Positions 44,002-54,314 of a DNA stretch of 64,000 bases are shown here, one piece after another (the first letter of the stretch is position 1; each line of letters starts with the position of its first letter). This DNA comes from Breviolum minutum Mf 1.05b.01 (Eukaryota; Sar; Dinophyceae; Suessiales; Symbiodiniaceae). The DNA is taken from positions 1-64,000 of the forward strand of contig DF241613.1 in assembly GCA_000507305.1 (NCBI GenBank). Reading direction: 5' to 3'. Below the pieces are notes generated by a model. The model had not been told where the DNA came from. It worked only from the letters and a program-made list of their open reading frames with translations, and did no database searches. Position numbers and translations under genes: made by a program.

Positions 44002-44807
44002 AAGTGGAGGTTGAGCCGCTGCTTGGGCTGCCTGGCCGGGGCGCTAGAAGTAGCCGCTCCCTGACTCGTGGGTATTATTCTGTTTTCCGTAACCACAAGG
44101 GCGTGGACCATATCACATCCGCTCCCTTTCTTACAGGACCCATTCTTCAGGAAGTAAGGACACAAAACACCTTGTTTGTTCCCTCTACCTCGGCTTCGGT
44201 CTCTTCCCCTGTCTGGCGAGTCTGCTCTCCGCCTAGGACTGTCACGTCGAGTCCTTCCACCGCTTGGAGTGCGATCTCTGCCCTTGCCGTTTCCCTTTCC
44301 ACGGCCTCGTCCCTTACCGCCTTTGCCACCACGGTCAGACGTGGCCCCAACACTGTCTCCGCGAGCACGGAGCTCCGCAGGAGCCTTCTTACGCAGCTCT
44401 TTGTCATGGGAGTACTCACACTTATCTCCCTTGGGACAGTTCCCATGGTCACGGAAGTGGAAGCAAATCTTCGACTTTCTGCCTGCTCCCTTCCCAGTGT
44501 CGGTGTTGAGGACGGAGTCTTCTCCTCCCTTAGGCTGACGGCGAGGGCGAGGAGTCTCCTCCGCCACATAGACCGAAGAGACCTGAGCCCGGTTGGTGCT
44601 CTCTCTCTGCTCGTACTCCAGCACCACCTTATGCGCTTCTTCCCAAGAACGAGGCGCTCTTAGCTCAGTTTCCTTGGGCCAGATCCGTTTGTCCTTGCGG
44701 ATCTCCTTCTGCAAGACCGGTCCCACCTTACGCAGGTAGGATAAGAAAAGCTCCCTGGGCGTCTTTCCAAGCCCAATTTCCTTCCAGTTCAGCAATTGAC
44801 CTCTCAA
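43818..44807 (-). pseudogene. gypsy nucleocapsid with two CCCH fingers
   Basis: The frame overlaps the end of gag and reads LGKTPRELFLSYLRKVGPV, a capsid-end segment, then two fingers: CFHFRDHGNCPKGDKCEYSH and CPYFLKNGSCKKGSGCDMVH, both C-x8-C-x5-C-x3-H. Between them lies an Arg/Gly/Asp-rich linker of about 95 residues. CCCH fingers replace the CCHC knuckles of most retroviral nucleocapsids, so RNA binding is the expected job. The C-terminal 60 residues are out of frame. Confidence 0.8.
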
Positions 44808-46181
44808 ACAAAGGTTCGAATTGATGTCCTGTGAGCTTTCCTTTTAGCAAGGCCGCATGCTCGGAGTCTACACGGATCTCACGCTCCTCAACTGATTCCG
44901 AGAAGAGGAGGTGTTTCGACTTGATCCGCTCGTACACCGACGCAGGATCAGCTTCCACATTTCCTGCTCGGATTTCCTGTCTGTAGATATTTTGGAAGGT
45001 TTTCAACCTCGACCCCTTGCATCTTGACCTCAAGGCTATGAGCATTTCTCTTTTGCTCATGCCCTGGCAATTATTGGCAAGGCCGCAATTGTTTTCGAAA
45101 GACTCGTAGAATTCAGCCACGTCTTTGACGTCCGTCATGTCGTCACTCAACGTGGGCCAGTGGAGGTCGGTTTTCACAGTGGTAATTGAAGAAGTAGGGC
45201 CCTTATTGCTGAAAGCCTTCTTGAGCACTTCCGCTTGCTCTTTCAGGACTTCCGTCAGTTCAAGACGACCACCTCCTGAACCAAGGGCTGAGGGAGCGAC
45301 AGAGTCCGCATCACCTCCCTCACCTAACTTCTTCCGCATCGCCTCCAATTCCAGCTGGAGGTCTGCGACTTTACCTCGGAGTCTATCGGACTCGTCCGCT
45401 ACGGGGCGAGCAGCCGAAACAGCTGTTCCGCCACCCTCCGCCTTAACCACAGACGGGGTAGAGAACAACTTAGTGGGATCTTCCGACGCCTTACCGCCGA
45501 AAGTGCGAATCAAGCTCGCATATCCCCGGGCGCGATTCCGCCGCTCTCGGTCTGAGATGCTTGGATCGATGGAAATTCCAACGAAGAAGTCTCGAGCCGT
45601 ACGAACCATCACAGCCGGGTCAAGACTGTTGGTAGCGCCGTACACTTCCTTGACGGCACTGGCCTCGAGCAAGACTTCTTCCTGTCGATCGGCAACTTCA
45701 ATGCCAAGCATCAACAGACTTTCAGCCGCACGGTTGACGCGCGCTTCAAACACGTCTAGACTCTCCTTTCTGGGGTCGTACGCACTCTGCAGTACGGCCT
45801 GAAGTTCCTCAACTCCAGGTTCTCCAGAAAGCTCGGACAGAGCAGGAGAAGGGCGAGACGCATGCTCCGCTCCTGCTTCTTCCAAGGCTTCAGCTCGTTC
45901 TTCACCGTAGTAAGCTGACATCAAAGCCTTCCAAAGGACTGCTTCTTGCTGCATCGTGGTGGATACACCATCCCTACCACGAGTCGGACGTTTACCGCTT
46001 CCAGCCCGCCACTTCAGCCATTCAGAGAAAGGCATCTCGGCAGGACTCGGCCCGCAGCCACGGCATCAAGTAGAGAAACCCCAACAGGTTCCCCACTGAC
46101 TTCCGCGCTGACTGCAGCCGCGACCGGAGCGACCACAGGGTCCGCATCCGCTACCGCCAAAGCTTCAACTGGGATCTCCAT
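44728..46181 (-). pseudogene. gypsy gag
   Basis: The likely start is ATG at 46181-46179 (MEIPVEALAVADADPVV), but this frame stops after about 55 codons. The main frame continues from 46035 (MPFSEWLKWRAGSGK) for 435 codons. It contains a coiled-coil-like segment (RLRGKVADLQLELEAMRKKL) at about residue 220 and a capsid-like region with FYESFENNCGLANN and SKREMLIALRSRCKGSRL. A one-base difference at about 46037 separates the two. Gag would form the particle that packages the element RNA. Confidence 0.75.
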
Positions 46182-46654
46182 TGTACTAGGCGCTAGGTCG
46201 AAGCGACCACAGCCGCTCTAGACAACCAAGTACAAAAACAAACAGAGATGTTCCCAGAACAGCCCCCAACTGTGGGAAATATCAAGGGCCAGAGGACTAT
46301 GCTTACGTTATCCCTTGATCCACCAACGTGTCCTAAACCCCAGAACACTCAACCAGGTTCCTAAGTACCCTGTCCCGAACACTTGGAGTAGCGAAGCGCA
46401 ACCCTTTTGCAACGACGGGCGAGTGACGTCTGTTGCGAGCACTAGGCAGCCTTTACTACCGTGCCAAAGGCTTGAGCCAAAAGTATGGCCGAAAAGTAGT
46501 TGTGAAACAGAAACAACTGATGCCCTCAGCAACTATAAAAAAACACGGTCCTAAGCTGACTAAGCACCTACTGACCTAGTTACAGCTCAAAGCGATCCTA
46601 GTGAAAGACTGCACTGTAGACAATCTAATCACCTTACAATCTAAATACCTTCAC

Positions 46655-46657
<3 letters not shown>

Positions 46658-46691
<34 letters not shown>

Positions 46692-46692
46692 C

Positions 46693-46771
<79 letters not shown>
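46658..46771 (+). repeat. (GTA)n microsatellite
   Basis: About 38 trinucleotides of GTA/TAG with three interruptions (GTC, GAA twice), followed by a run of T. It separates the gypsy LTR-like region from AT-rich DNA. Confidence 0.95.
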
Positions 46772-46772
<1 letters not shown>

Positions 46773-47135
46773 TTTTTTTAGGAAAGGACTACTGGCCTCA
46801 GGAAGTTGATAGGATTTTGTGCCTAAGAACATACCAATAGACATTATGTTTCAACATGAGCATGAAGATACATTTGAAGTAATATTAATATTTAATGGAA
46901 ACAATAATCTATAAGCGAGGAATATATTTTTGGAATCTCAATTATATTGGCTGCATTCAGAAGTTTGCGCACTCAGACATGTTGATATCACATAAAAAAT
47001 ATTTGCAAAAATATGCAAGACTCAGAACTTTGAGATTGCATCACTTCAGTGGAAAGCTGAAAAGTTATTTGAACAAAATCTGCACAGACTCAAAATTTTG
47101 AGATTGCATCACTTCAATGGAAAGCTGAAAAAAAA
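46772..47135. repeat. AT-rich region with a 67-bp direct repeat
   Basis: TTTTGAGATTGCATCACTTC and AATGGAAAGCTGAAAA (47093-47130) repeat 47026-47064 with few changes. No gene is supported. Confidence 0.65.
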
Positions 47136-47226
47136 GGTTGAGAATTCTCAACCTAAGGTTGTTTTCCTTTTACTTTAATATATAAAAGGTTGAGAATTCT
47201 CAACCTTAGGTTGAGAATTCTCAACC
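47136..47226. repeat. Three copies of an 18-bp perfect palindrome
   Basis: GGTTGAGAATTCTCAACC occurs at 47136-47153, 47188-47205 and 47209-47226. The second extends to 22 bp (AA..TT). CCTAAGG and CCTTAGG link the copies, so the group is also palindromic as a whole. Confidence 0.95.
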
Positions 47227-47361
47227 TTTGTTTTTTTTTGTATGAGTCTCAACATAGATTTTTCCATCCTTTTTCCATTCATGATCGTCCATTGGATTGT
47301 TCAAAACTGAATCCAGATCTTAGCTGGATCATATCTTCAATGGGGGTATGTACTGCCCAGA

Positions 47362-49397
47362 TCAATTGATATCAGGCTCTGGGGCTGGAAGAGAACATCT
47401 TTCAGCTGCCATCTTTTCATCATTCATTCTACGAAAACCATTGTAATACTCTTTCAGCAAATGACACTCACAATCACATCCAGGCTCAGGAGGCATCATG
47501 CCACAGCATTGGCATGACTTGCAGTCGACAAAAGAGTCACAACCATGACCATCCCTGCTCATCACACAAGTGCCGCAGTAGACAAGGTTGGTCTTCTCAG
47601 CATGGACAAATGGCACACAATTCACCCATAAAATCTTGCACTTGCCCATGGGATATATTGAATGTTCTCCTCCTCTTGTATGAAGCAGGTTCATCAAATT
47701 GCAACAGCTCTGTGGGTGTAGGAGGGCTCTCTTCCACATCCAAGATGGTATTAGAGGGAAACTTTCAATCTACAGTTTTTTTTGGAATGGTCTTAGATCC
47801 AAAATCTACAGGGAAAACATGATTTGAAACAAATGATGGACATGTGATTCAATTGCAGTCGGTGGACATCAAGGCACAATCTCTTGAGAACACATGCGTG
47901 AAAACAAAACATTCTAATTTCAGGAGTAACAAAAAATCCTGCAAAATAATCCGGAAGAATGACACCAGCAAGAAAATCAGGAGTGCAAACAACTCCTGAA
48001 AATATCAGCATGACATGATTGGAAAAAAAAACAGGAGTCCAAAAGCTCTTGAAAAAAGACCTGCTCCCACCAAAAAAAACCAATCCCATCCCACAAGCAC
48101 TCCACACACCTTTTTTCCTTGCTTTTCCACATGGAAGATGCCGGGCAGTTGTGATCATCTACTTCTTCATGGCAGAATTCATAGCAAGTTTGGCTTTTGC
48201 CTTTGCTTTTGCTTTTGCTTTGGCCTTAGCCTTGGCACTGCCTTTGGCAGAGGCCTTGGCTTTGCCTTTTGCAGAGCTCTTTGGCTTAGCCTTTTCTTTG
48301 GGCTCTGCCTGTGGCTGGAACACTTCCTGGAGGAGCCGGTGGTGCCACAACGCTCGAAGATTGCAAGCATATTGGCCCAACCCATTGCAGCTGCCCCAGG
48401 CACCATAGCTGCTTGGAAAGACTCGGCATGAACCATTGGCTGCATAGGATGCATCCATGGAATTGCACGCACATGGATGAACGACTGCCTCATCATAGTT
48501 GCATTCACTGTCTCTGGATGCATGCGAAATCCAGATGCCTCAGAGGGAAAAGGCAGGAGATTGACTCCTGAAATATTCCATGTTTTAAAAAAAACTGCAG
48601 GAAAACATCTTTCCAGAAAAAAACCGAGACACTGGTCGAATTCCATACGGCTGAATAAAGGGAGTGTTCGCCTCAATGCCATGAGCAGCACGCTTTGCAA
48701 GCGCCAGCGCACCTCGAGGCACATTTTGGAGCCTTGCATCCGCAGCCTCAGGCACAGCCTCAGGCACAGCCGCCGCAGCATCCGCCGCAGCCTCGGGCAC
48801 AGCCGCTGCCTCAGGCACAGCCAAATCCACATCAATGCGATCACGCGTGCCAGCTGCCTCAGCAGCAGGGGCAGCTGCTTTTGAGTATGCTGGCCCTTTA
48901 GCATCCGATGCAATGGCTCTCTGAGTCTTAGAGTAGCCCAACGCAATTCCACGGCGCACCCTCTGCTGCCCTTTACTTTTTTTTGCTTCAGCATGGTCCA
49001 AGAGCGTTCCACTTTGTCTCCCTTTTGCCAATAGGGCCAATCTTCCAAGGTGGCGAAGAAGAGTTCCTGCCAGGGGAAAAAAAACCCTGAAAACAAACAA
49101 ACTTCCCAGGAAAAAGTTTCCTGAAAACAACATTGAAAAAACTTGAAACTGTTACTAATTATTATGCCTAGATACACAGGACGGGTTGGCGCATCCGCCT
49201 TTCTTCAAATACTCCTGTTTGCCGCACTTTTTGCAAAGACGACGGCTGAAGTTTGCCAGGTCCAACTCTTCCTCTTCCTCCGTCTGGGACGGAGGAGGAG
49301 GAAGGTTGTCCATCACTTCATCCTTGCGCCATGGGTAAGGTGGATCACTTCCACCTCCACCCCCAGCACCAGAAGCACCTGCAACAGAGGCTGCCAT
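47362..49397 (-). CDS. Zinc-ribbon and Lys-Ala protein, split gene
   Basis: ATG at 49397-49395 opens MAASVAGASGAGGGGGS; this exon (to about 49185) has an acidic patch and a C4 ribbon CKKCGKQEYLKKGGC followed by ANPSC. Then an exon about 49075-48620 (LEDWPYWQKGDKVERSW, then an Ala/Glu-rich repeat of PEAAA), an exon about 48560-48180 (HPETVNATMMRQSFIHVRA, and a (Lys-Ala)n run), and a Cys-rich last exon about 47640-47362 (YCGTCVMSRDGHGCDSF, CKSCQCCGMMPPEPGC) ending PAPEPDIN. Frames change at an A8 run near 48970, so a base may be missing. Function unknown; the metal sites and basic run suggest nucleic-acid binding. It may be two genes. Confidence 0.45.
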
Positions 49398-50800
49398 CTC
49401 ACAGAACGAGTCAAGTGTAAAACTGGACGTACACAGCGACGAAAGTTGAGAAACGGCTGCGGCACAAACAAAGAGTCGAGTGAAACAACCGGAGGCACAT
49501 GCCGACATGCAGGAAAAAAAGTGCATTCCTCACAACATTTTTAAAACCAACTGGAGCAAAAACACTCCAGAAACAATACAGGAGACGCTCCTGAAAAAAA
49601 AACTGTTCTAAGTCTTCCCCCCCCCAAAAAAACTTGAGCAGCCAGGTTTTTGTTAAGTTTTTTAGCAGGGCAAAATGGGTTCAATCATTGCTTGGATTGT
49701 TCTTTGGCCCATTGGGCCACATGTGCTTCTGATTCACCAGCCAAAAGTCGACCTCTGGCTTGTGTTGCGATACTTGTGGCAGCATCCCTAGCCAATCGAT
49801 TGCGACCTATGATCTCAACTACTAGTTTTTTTTTTGCTCAGCCACCTTCAACTTTGACCACTTTGCGACTTGCTACAGAATTAGTCTTACTTCTGTATTC
49901 AGCAGCAGCTGTCGCCACAAAAACAGAAGCTGCTGGAACAACAGAAAAAGATTGAAAGAAATACGTCTGATTTCTTTAAAATTCCTTATCCTTGAAGTCG
50001 TGGTTAGAAAGCAAAGACTGAAGCTGCTCAATCTTTAGGTCGCCACGGTCACGAGACCTGGACCTGTCTCGGCTTCGAGCACTTTCTGTACTAAGCAGCC
50101 GGTGTCAGTAGAAGTCGACCGCTTTTGGAGCCGCCAAAGATCAAAAGTCCAAGTACCATTGGAGTGCTCAAACCACTCGAGGTGGACGAAATCGTCATGG
50201 GGGGGCTTGGTATCTGCACTTTGAAAAGACAATGAACGACGCCAGACTTTCATATACTCCCTCTTGCTGTTGGGATCTTGGTAATATTCCAGAAAAGTAT
50301 CTCGGTCTGCCGGTTGGCTCATGCTGGGCATACTGAGCAAACACAAGGCGGAGAAAGTAACACTTCTGAAAAACAATGGATCACTTTGAGCTGAAAAAGA
50401 ACTCACAAAATCACGTCGAAGTGATATTCCGNGTGATATTCCGCTTGAAAAAAAAATTGGAAAGGTCAGTGGTGCACAAGTTCTGTGTGTCAAGACCAAA
50501 GTGAAAGTGGAAAGTACGTTTCACTGCAAGACGAATGAGGAATAACAAAATGTCAGGCAGAAAAACTGCAAGAAGATAAAAGAAGGAGCTTGGATACAAC
50601 TAGGGTCTGCGAAAATCATACCTTCCAGCTGGCAAATCAAAACAAAAGAATTAAAGGACAGGTTTCACCCAATTGTTGGCAATGCTAGAAATAAACAATC
50701 TCCTGAAAAAACATTTCCTTGCCCAACATTGCAAACATTTTCCTTGCCCTGTCATCCACCAGACTAACAACAGGAGGCTATCCACAAGATTCAGCTCCTG
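47978..50800 (-). repeat. Family of CAGGAG/CTCCTG hairpins at acceptor-like sites
   Basis: Paired arms: 47977-47999 (TCAGGAGT/ACTCCTGA), 48554-48570, 49071-49089 (CAGGG/CCCTG), 49107-49123 (CAGGAAA/TTTCCTG), 49551-49570 (CTGGAG/CTCCAG), 49579-49593 (loop ACG), 50771-50800. Six of the seven are followed on + by GAAA or more, so on the - strand each begins TTTCAGG, the form of a dinoflagellate 3' splice site. Arm sequences vary but stay paired. Confidence 0.7.
49976..50331 (-). CDS. Small hypothetical protein with RS-like tail
   Basis: ATG at 50331-50329 gives MPSMSQPADRDTFLEYYQ, then SKREYMKVWRRSLSFQSAD and a Trp-containing segment HLEWFEHSNGTWTFDLW. In this frame the exon stops at 50035, but a shift at about 50085 leads into SARSRDRSRSRDRGDLK and ends NHDFKDKEF with TAA at 49978-49976. 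The shift may be a small intron (CTTAG or ACAG acceptor). Arg-Ser dipeptides are typical of splicing-related proteins, but the stretch is short. Family not recognised. Confidence 0.45.
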
Positions 50801-51209
50801 AAACAATCCAAATGTTTTCAACATGTTTTAACATGAATTCAACATGATTCAACATGTTTTTTAAAGCAATTTTAAGGAAAAAAATAAAAAAAAAGCCTTT
50901 AATTGAAGGTTTTTTTTTTAAAAAATAAAAACCTCTAATTAAGGGTTTAACCCTNTAAGGTTTTTTTTTTAACCCTTCAAAATTAACTTCTAATTAGAGG
51001 ATCGACTAATTAGAGGTTTTTGGATGTTCAGGGTCGATGGATCTTCCGATTTTTTTCGTGGGTCACTTGTTCTCTTTCACTACTTTGATGCGTGAATCTG
51101 TCAATTTCTAGGTTCTAAACACTGCTTCTCCGATAAACCTTTTCCCCTGGTCATAGGCTCAAAATCCCGCTTCAATTGATTGACGTGCACTGTTGTTTTT
51201 CTTTCCTCG
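50500..51209. other. No gene; palindrome-rich AT stretch with an N
   Basis: 50880-51020 is made of short inverted pieces (CCTCTAATTAAGGG, AACTTCTAATTAGAGG, GGGTTTAACCC) with an N at 50955. A further N at 50432 lies between two copies of GTGATATTCCG. 51020-51209 may be the leader of the downstream retroelement. Confidence 0.55.
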
Positions 51210-52429
51210 ATGGACGAAGAATTTCAAAACCTTCTACAACAATTCCAGATTCCTGATCCAGTTCGAGACATCCTCAGCATTGCCGGATACGACTGCACAT
51301 TGACATTTGGTTTAGCCTTTTCTTCGATGCAGATGTTAGATCAGAACCTGACCAAACTACTACCTACTGGAGAAGACGATACAACTTCACCAGTATGTGC
51401 TCGGCTTCGAGCCCTTTGCTCCAAATGCAACTCGATCCATATCTCTCCACCAATCCCAGCTGCACAAACTTTTCCACCCACTCCAACACCAACACCTTCA
51501 TCATCTCCACTCAGTTCCTCATCCAACTGGCACGAAACGCTACCTCCTAAACTTAGCCCTGAAGATGTGCTGAACATGAAACAGCTTTTTGAGAAGAACT
51601 ACCCTGGTGAAGTCCTTGATGCTCATTCGACTCCTTCAATCAGACTCTGGTCATTGGTTCACCAACAGAAGATCAACAAGGTGATCAAATATATCCCTAT
51701 ACAACTTCGACTCAGCGAACATCAATACTCTGCCATGATCGAGACCAGATCTTCGAAACCACTTCGCAGTGAAATTCAGCTCCTTTCTCAGCTTTGCTGG
51801 GATGATACCCCAGAGATGGACATAAACACTGTTCGTTTCTCCAGGGACTGGTTCCACAGAACCTCTACCGTGCTTCGAAATGCATATGTCCTTTGTGGAA
51901 TGTGTCACCTTCAAATCTTCAAAGCATTTGATGCTAAAATCGCTGAGCACACCTTTGTTCAACTTGATCAAGACTCGGACTACGACACGTTGTTGCTCAA
52001 GAATTTTTCAGCGCCGACAAGAAGATATGGAGTACCATTGCCAGCTTGTACTCTCAATCTTCGTGGACCTTTGAGGAATGCCTTCATGAGATGACAGTCG
52101 TGAGATCTGATATCTCTTCACTACTTCAACCAAGACCTCGCATTCCAAAACAACTACCTCCACCTCGCGATGGAAAAGGTAAAGGACACAAAGGTAAAGG
52201 AGGCAAAGGAAAGGGTGGAAAAGGCAAGACGAACACACCTATGTTCGACAAGCGAAATCAGTGCACGAATGGCTTCAACAACAACCAAAAGGTCAGTATG
52301 AAATTCAATGCGGGAGAATGCAGACGAGGAGACAGTTGTCATTACTTCCATGGTTGCTCAGTACGTCTTCAAAGTGGGAAACCTTGCATGCAAAGCCATG
52401 CCGCGAAGGATCATAGAGGATCCACCTGA
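51210..52429 (+). pseudogene. Retroelement ORF1 (gag-like) with Cys/His motif
   Basis: ATG at 51210 gives MDEEFQNLLQQFQIPDP. A Pro/Ser/Thr-rich linker (PPTPTPTPSSSP) precedes a helical part with YPGEVLDAHSTPSIRLW. Near 51985 the frame shifts by one base; the continuing frame reads FFSADKKIWSTIASLYSQSS, a Gly-Lys run (GKGGKGKGGKGK), and CRRGDSCHYFHGC followed by CMQSH, a CCCH-like nucleic-acid-binding module, to TGA at 52427-52429. Layout and position support a gag/nucleocapsid role. The one-base shift makes this copy defective or mis-assembled. Confidence 0.65.
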
Positions 52430-54000
52430 CTCGAATCCACCGAGGATTATAATACGTCTATGAGCTTCACACCTGTGATCGACGAAACCATCAGCAATCA
52501 TCCATCTCAACCCACAACCGAATCTCCATGTGCTCAATCCACCTCAGAACATTGTCCCACATTACTTCCTTGCTCCATCGCTTCAGAGACACATTCCACT
52601 ACTGACTCTCTTCAAGCACCTTCCACCAAACCAATTCGCTTATTCCTTGACTTGTTTGCTGGACACTCAGCCCCACTCTCCTGTGCGGCTAAAGTATATC
52701 AGGTATCGACCTTTTTTGCCCGTTTGACATCGAATTCAACGCTTCTTGTGACATTTTAAATGATGATTTGTTTGAGAACCTCTTGAAACTTGCACATTCA
52801 GGTCTTATTGGTGCTGTTTGGGCAGCTCCACCTTGTCGATTTTATTCATCTCTCAGAAAAAATGATGGTGGGCCTCCTCGTCTCAGATCCAAAGATCGAG
52901 TTCTTAGATGGTCTACCTTCGCTTTCCAAATACCAACAACGTCAGGTTCAGGAATCCAAAGAGATTCACCGAAGATCAGACCTCATTTGCATTGCTGTGT
53001 TCCAACAAGGAGGCTTTGCAGGGAAAGAACAACCACTCAATTCCCTGGCTTGGAAAGAACCTTTTAGTCAACAATTCCTCGAGCAGTGCTCTTGTTACAT
53101 GGTTGCCACCCCAGCTTGCAAATGGGGACTTGACTTTTTCAAATATTGGGCCATTGCAGCTACATCAGATCGCATCTCTACTTTAACTGGACATTGTTCA
53201 CACAAAGATCACATGGACTTTCGTGGAAAAAGGCTTCCTGATGGATCCTATGTCAGCGCCCTCACTGCTGAATACCCACCATCTTTCGCTTCAGCCGTGA
53301 TTGACATACTCTCCCCTTGGACATCCAAAACTTCATTGACGAGTCAAGACCTTTCCACTTGGCGTACCTTACTATCCAGGAACCCCATCTCCCAAGGCCC
53401 TCGTATTACAGACGGTGCCGGAGACATCAGCTCAGCCAATTGGACCATCCCAAGATCGAAGGATTTCTTCAAGTCACTCCGACAAACCTGGATCAAACGT
53501 ATCCTCCAAACAAAGCTTCACACCAAGATCGCAGAAGCATGCAAACTTCATCAAGCCGCTCCATTCCTAACTGAGGAAGACATCCACCCGCCATTTCTCA
53601 ATGACTTCCAAGACTTCCTTCCGACTGAACAAGTTGACCTCTCTATACTCGACCATCAACCCTTCCGCCTCAAGCTTCTTCACACACTGCTCCTCACTTC
53701 GGAGGACCCCGATCCTAACATTGCTACTTTGCTGCAAGAAGGCATCCCTTCTGGTGCTTTCTCAACGCTTCAACCAGTTGGTCTATGGGAAGCCAACAAA
53801 ACATCGTCATCAGAATACCCTGACCTTGTGGTATGCCAGGACAACTGGACAAGTGCAAACCATGATCCAGAAATCACACGAAGACTTATCCAAGCTGAAC
53901 TTGACGATGGCTTCATTGAAGAACTACCCACCATCGCAGAAGCGGAATGTAGATGGCCGAACCTAGACATGCATTCGTGCAAGATGATCCCATACATGGG
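51210..54000 (+). mobile_element. Truncated retroelement with methyltransferase-like domain
   Basis: ORF1 (51210-52429) is gag-like. ORF2 (from 52460) starts with a methyltransferase-like domain and runs toward a reverse transcriptase, of which only the first part is present before the homology ends at about 53965. No LTR pair, integrase or recombinase is visible. The order of domains and the absence of LTRs would fit a DIRS-like element, but the missing 3' half leaves the class open. It is the only + strand coding block in the last 23 kb. Confidence 0.65.
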
Positions 54001-54121
54001 TTCATTCGTGCAAGATAGGGCCCTGAAACAGTCAAATGCCAAATCCCAGAAATTTCTCGAAATTTCTCGGTTTTTTTGGGGGTGGTGGTGCTGCAAGTCA
54101 TCCAAAATTGTGCAAACTTGA
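52460..54121 (+). pseudogene. Retroelement ORF2: methyltransferase-like domain plus RT start
   Basis: Thirty bases after ORF1, ATG at 52460 gives MSFTPVIDETISNHPSQ. Motif I is RLFLDLFAGHSAPLSCA (52637-52690), followed after a one-base shift near 52705 by PFDIEFNASCDIL and GLIGAVWAAPPCRFYSSLR with P-P-C at about 52829. After another shift near 52890 come EQPLNSLAWKEPF, where C5 enzymes have E-N-V, and VATPACKWG. From about 53720 the sequence resembles the entry to a reverse transcriptase (LLQEGIPSGAF, then ITRRLIQAELDDGFIEELP). It then runs into unrelated DNA. Retrotransposons with captured DNA methyltransferases have been reported in dinoflagellates and charophytes. Confidence 0.65.
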
Positions 54122-54314
54122 GCCCATATATCAATATTTTGAAAGGAAAGCTTCAACGAGTAAGTATAGGGGAAGCTTTCCTTTTGGCTGAATATATATT
54201 TGAATATATTTCATTTATTGAAGATTTCAAGGATAAATACATTTAGGGTGTGTCTATCTGAAACATGATTTCTGAAAAGGGAAAAAAACTAAGTTGGAAC
54301 ATATTATGTTCTTT

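Larger units (their letters stand above)
41437..46200 (-). mobile_element. Decayed Ty3/gypsy retrotransposon
   Basis: Reading on the - strand from about 46181: gag, CCCH-finger nucleocapsid, aspartic protease, a reverse transcriptase lacking its catalytic core, RNase H, and the link region before integrase, where the element stops. Integrase and a 3' LTR are absent. Upstream, 46230-46620 has LTR-like features on the - strand (TTTTTTTATAG and CCCTTGATATTTCCCACA), but without a partner copy the LTR limits cannot be set. Several frame changes separate the domains, so the copy is dead. Confidence 0.85.

Noticed and set aside
46641-46844. A poly-threonine frame on the - strand
   Set aside because: Pure translation of the GTA microsatellite.
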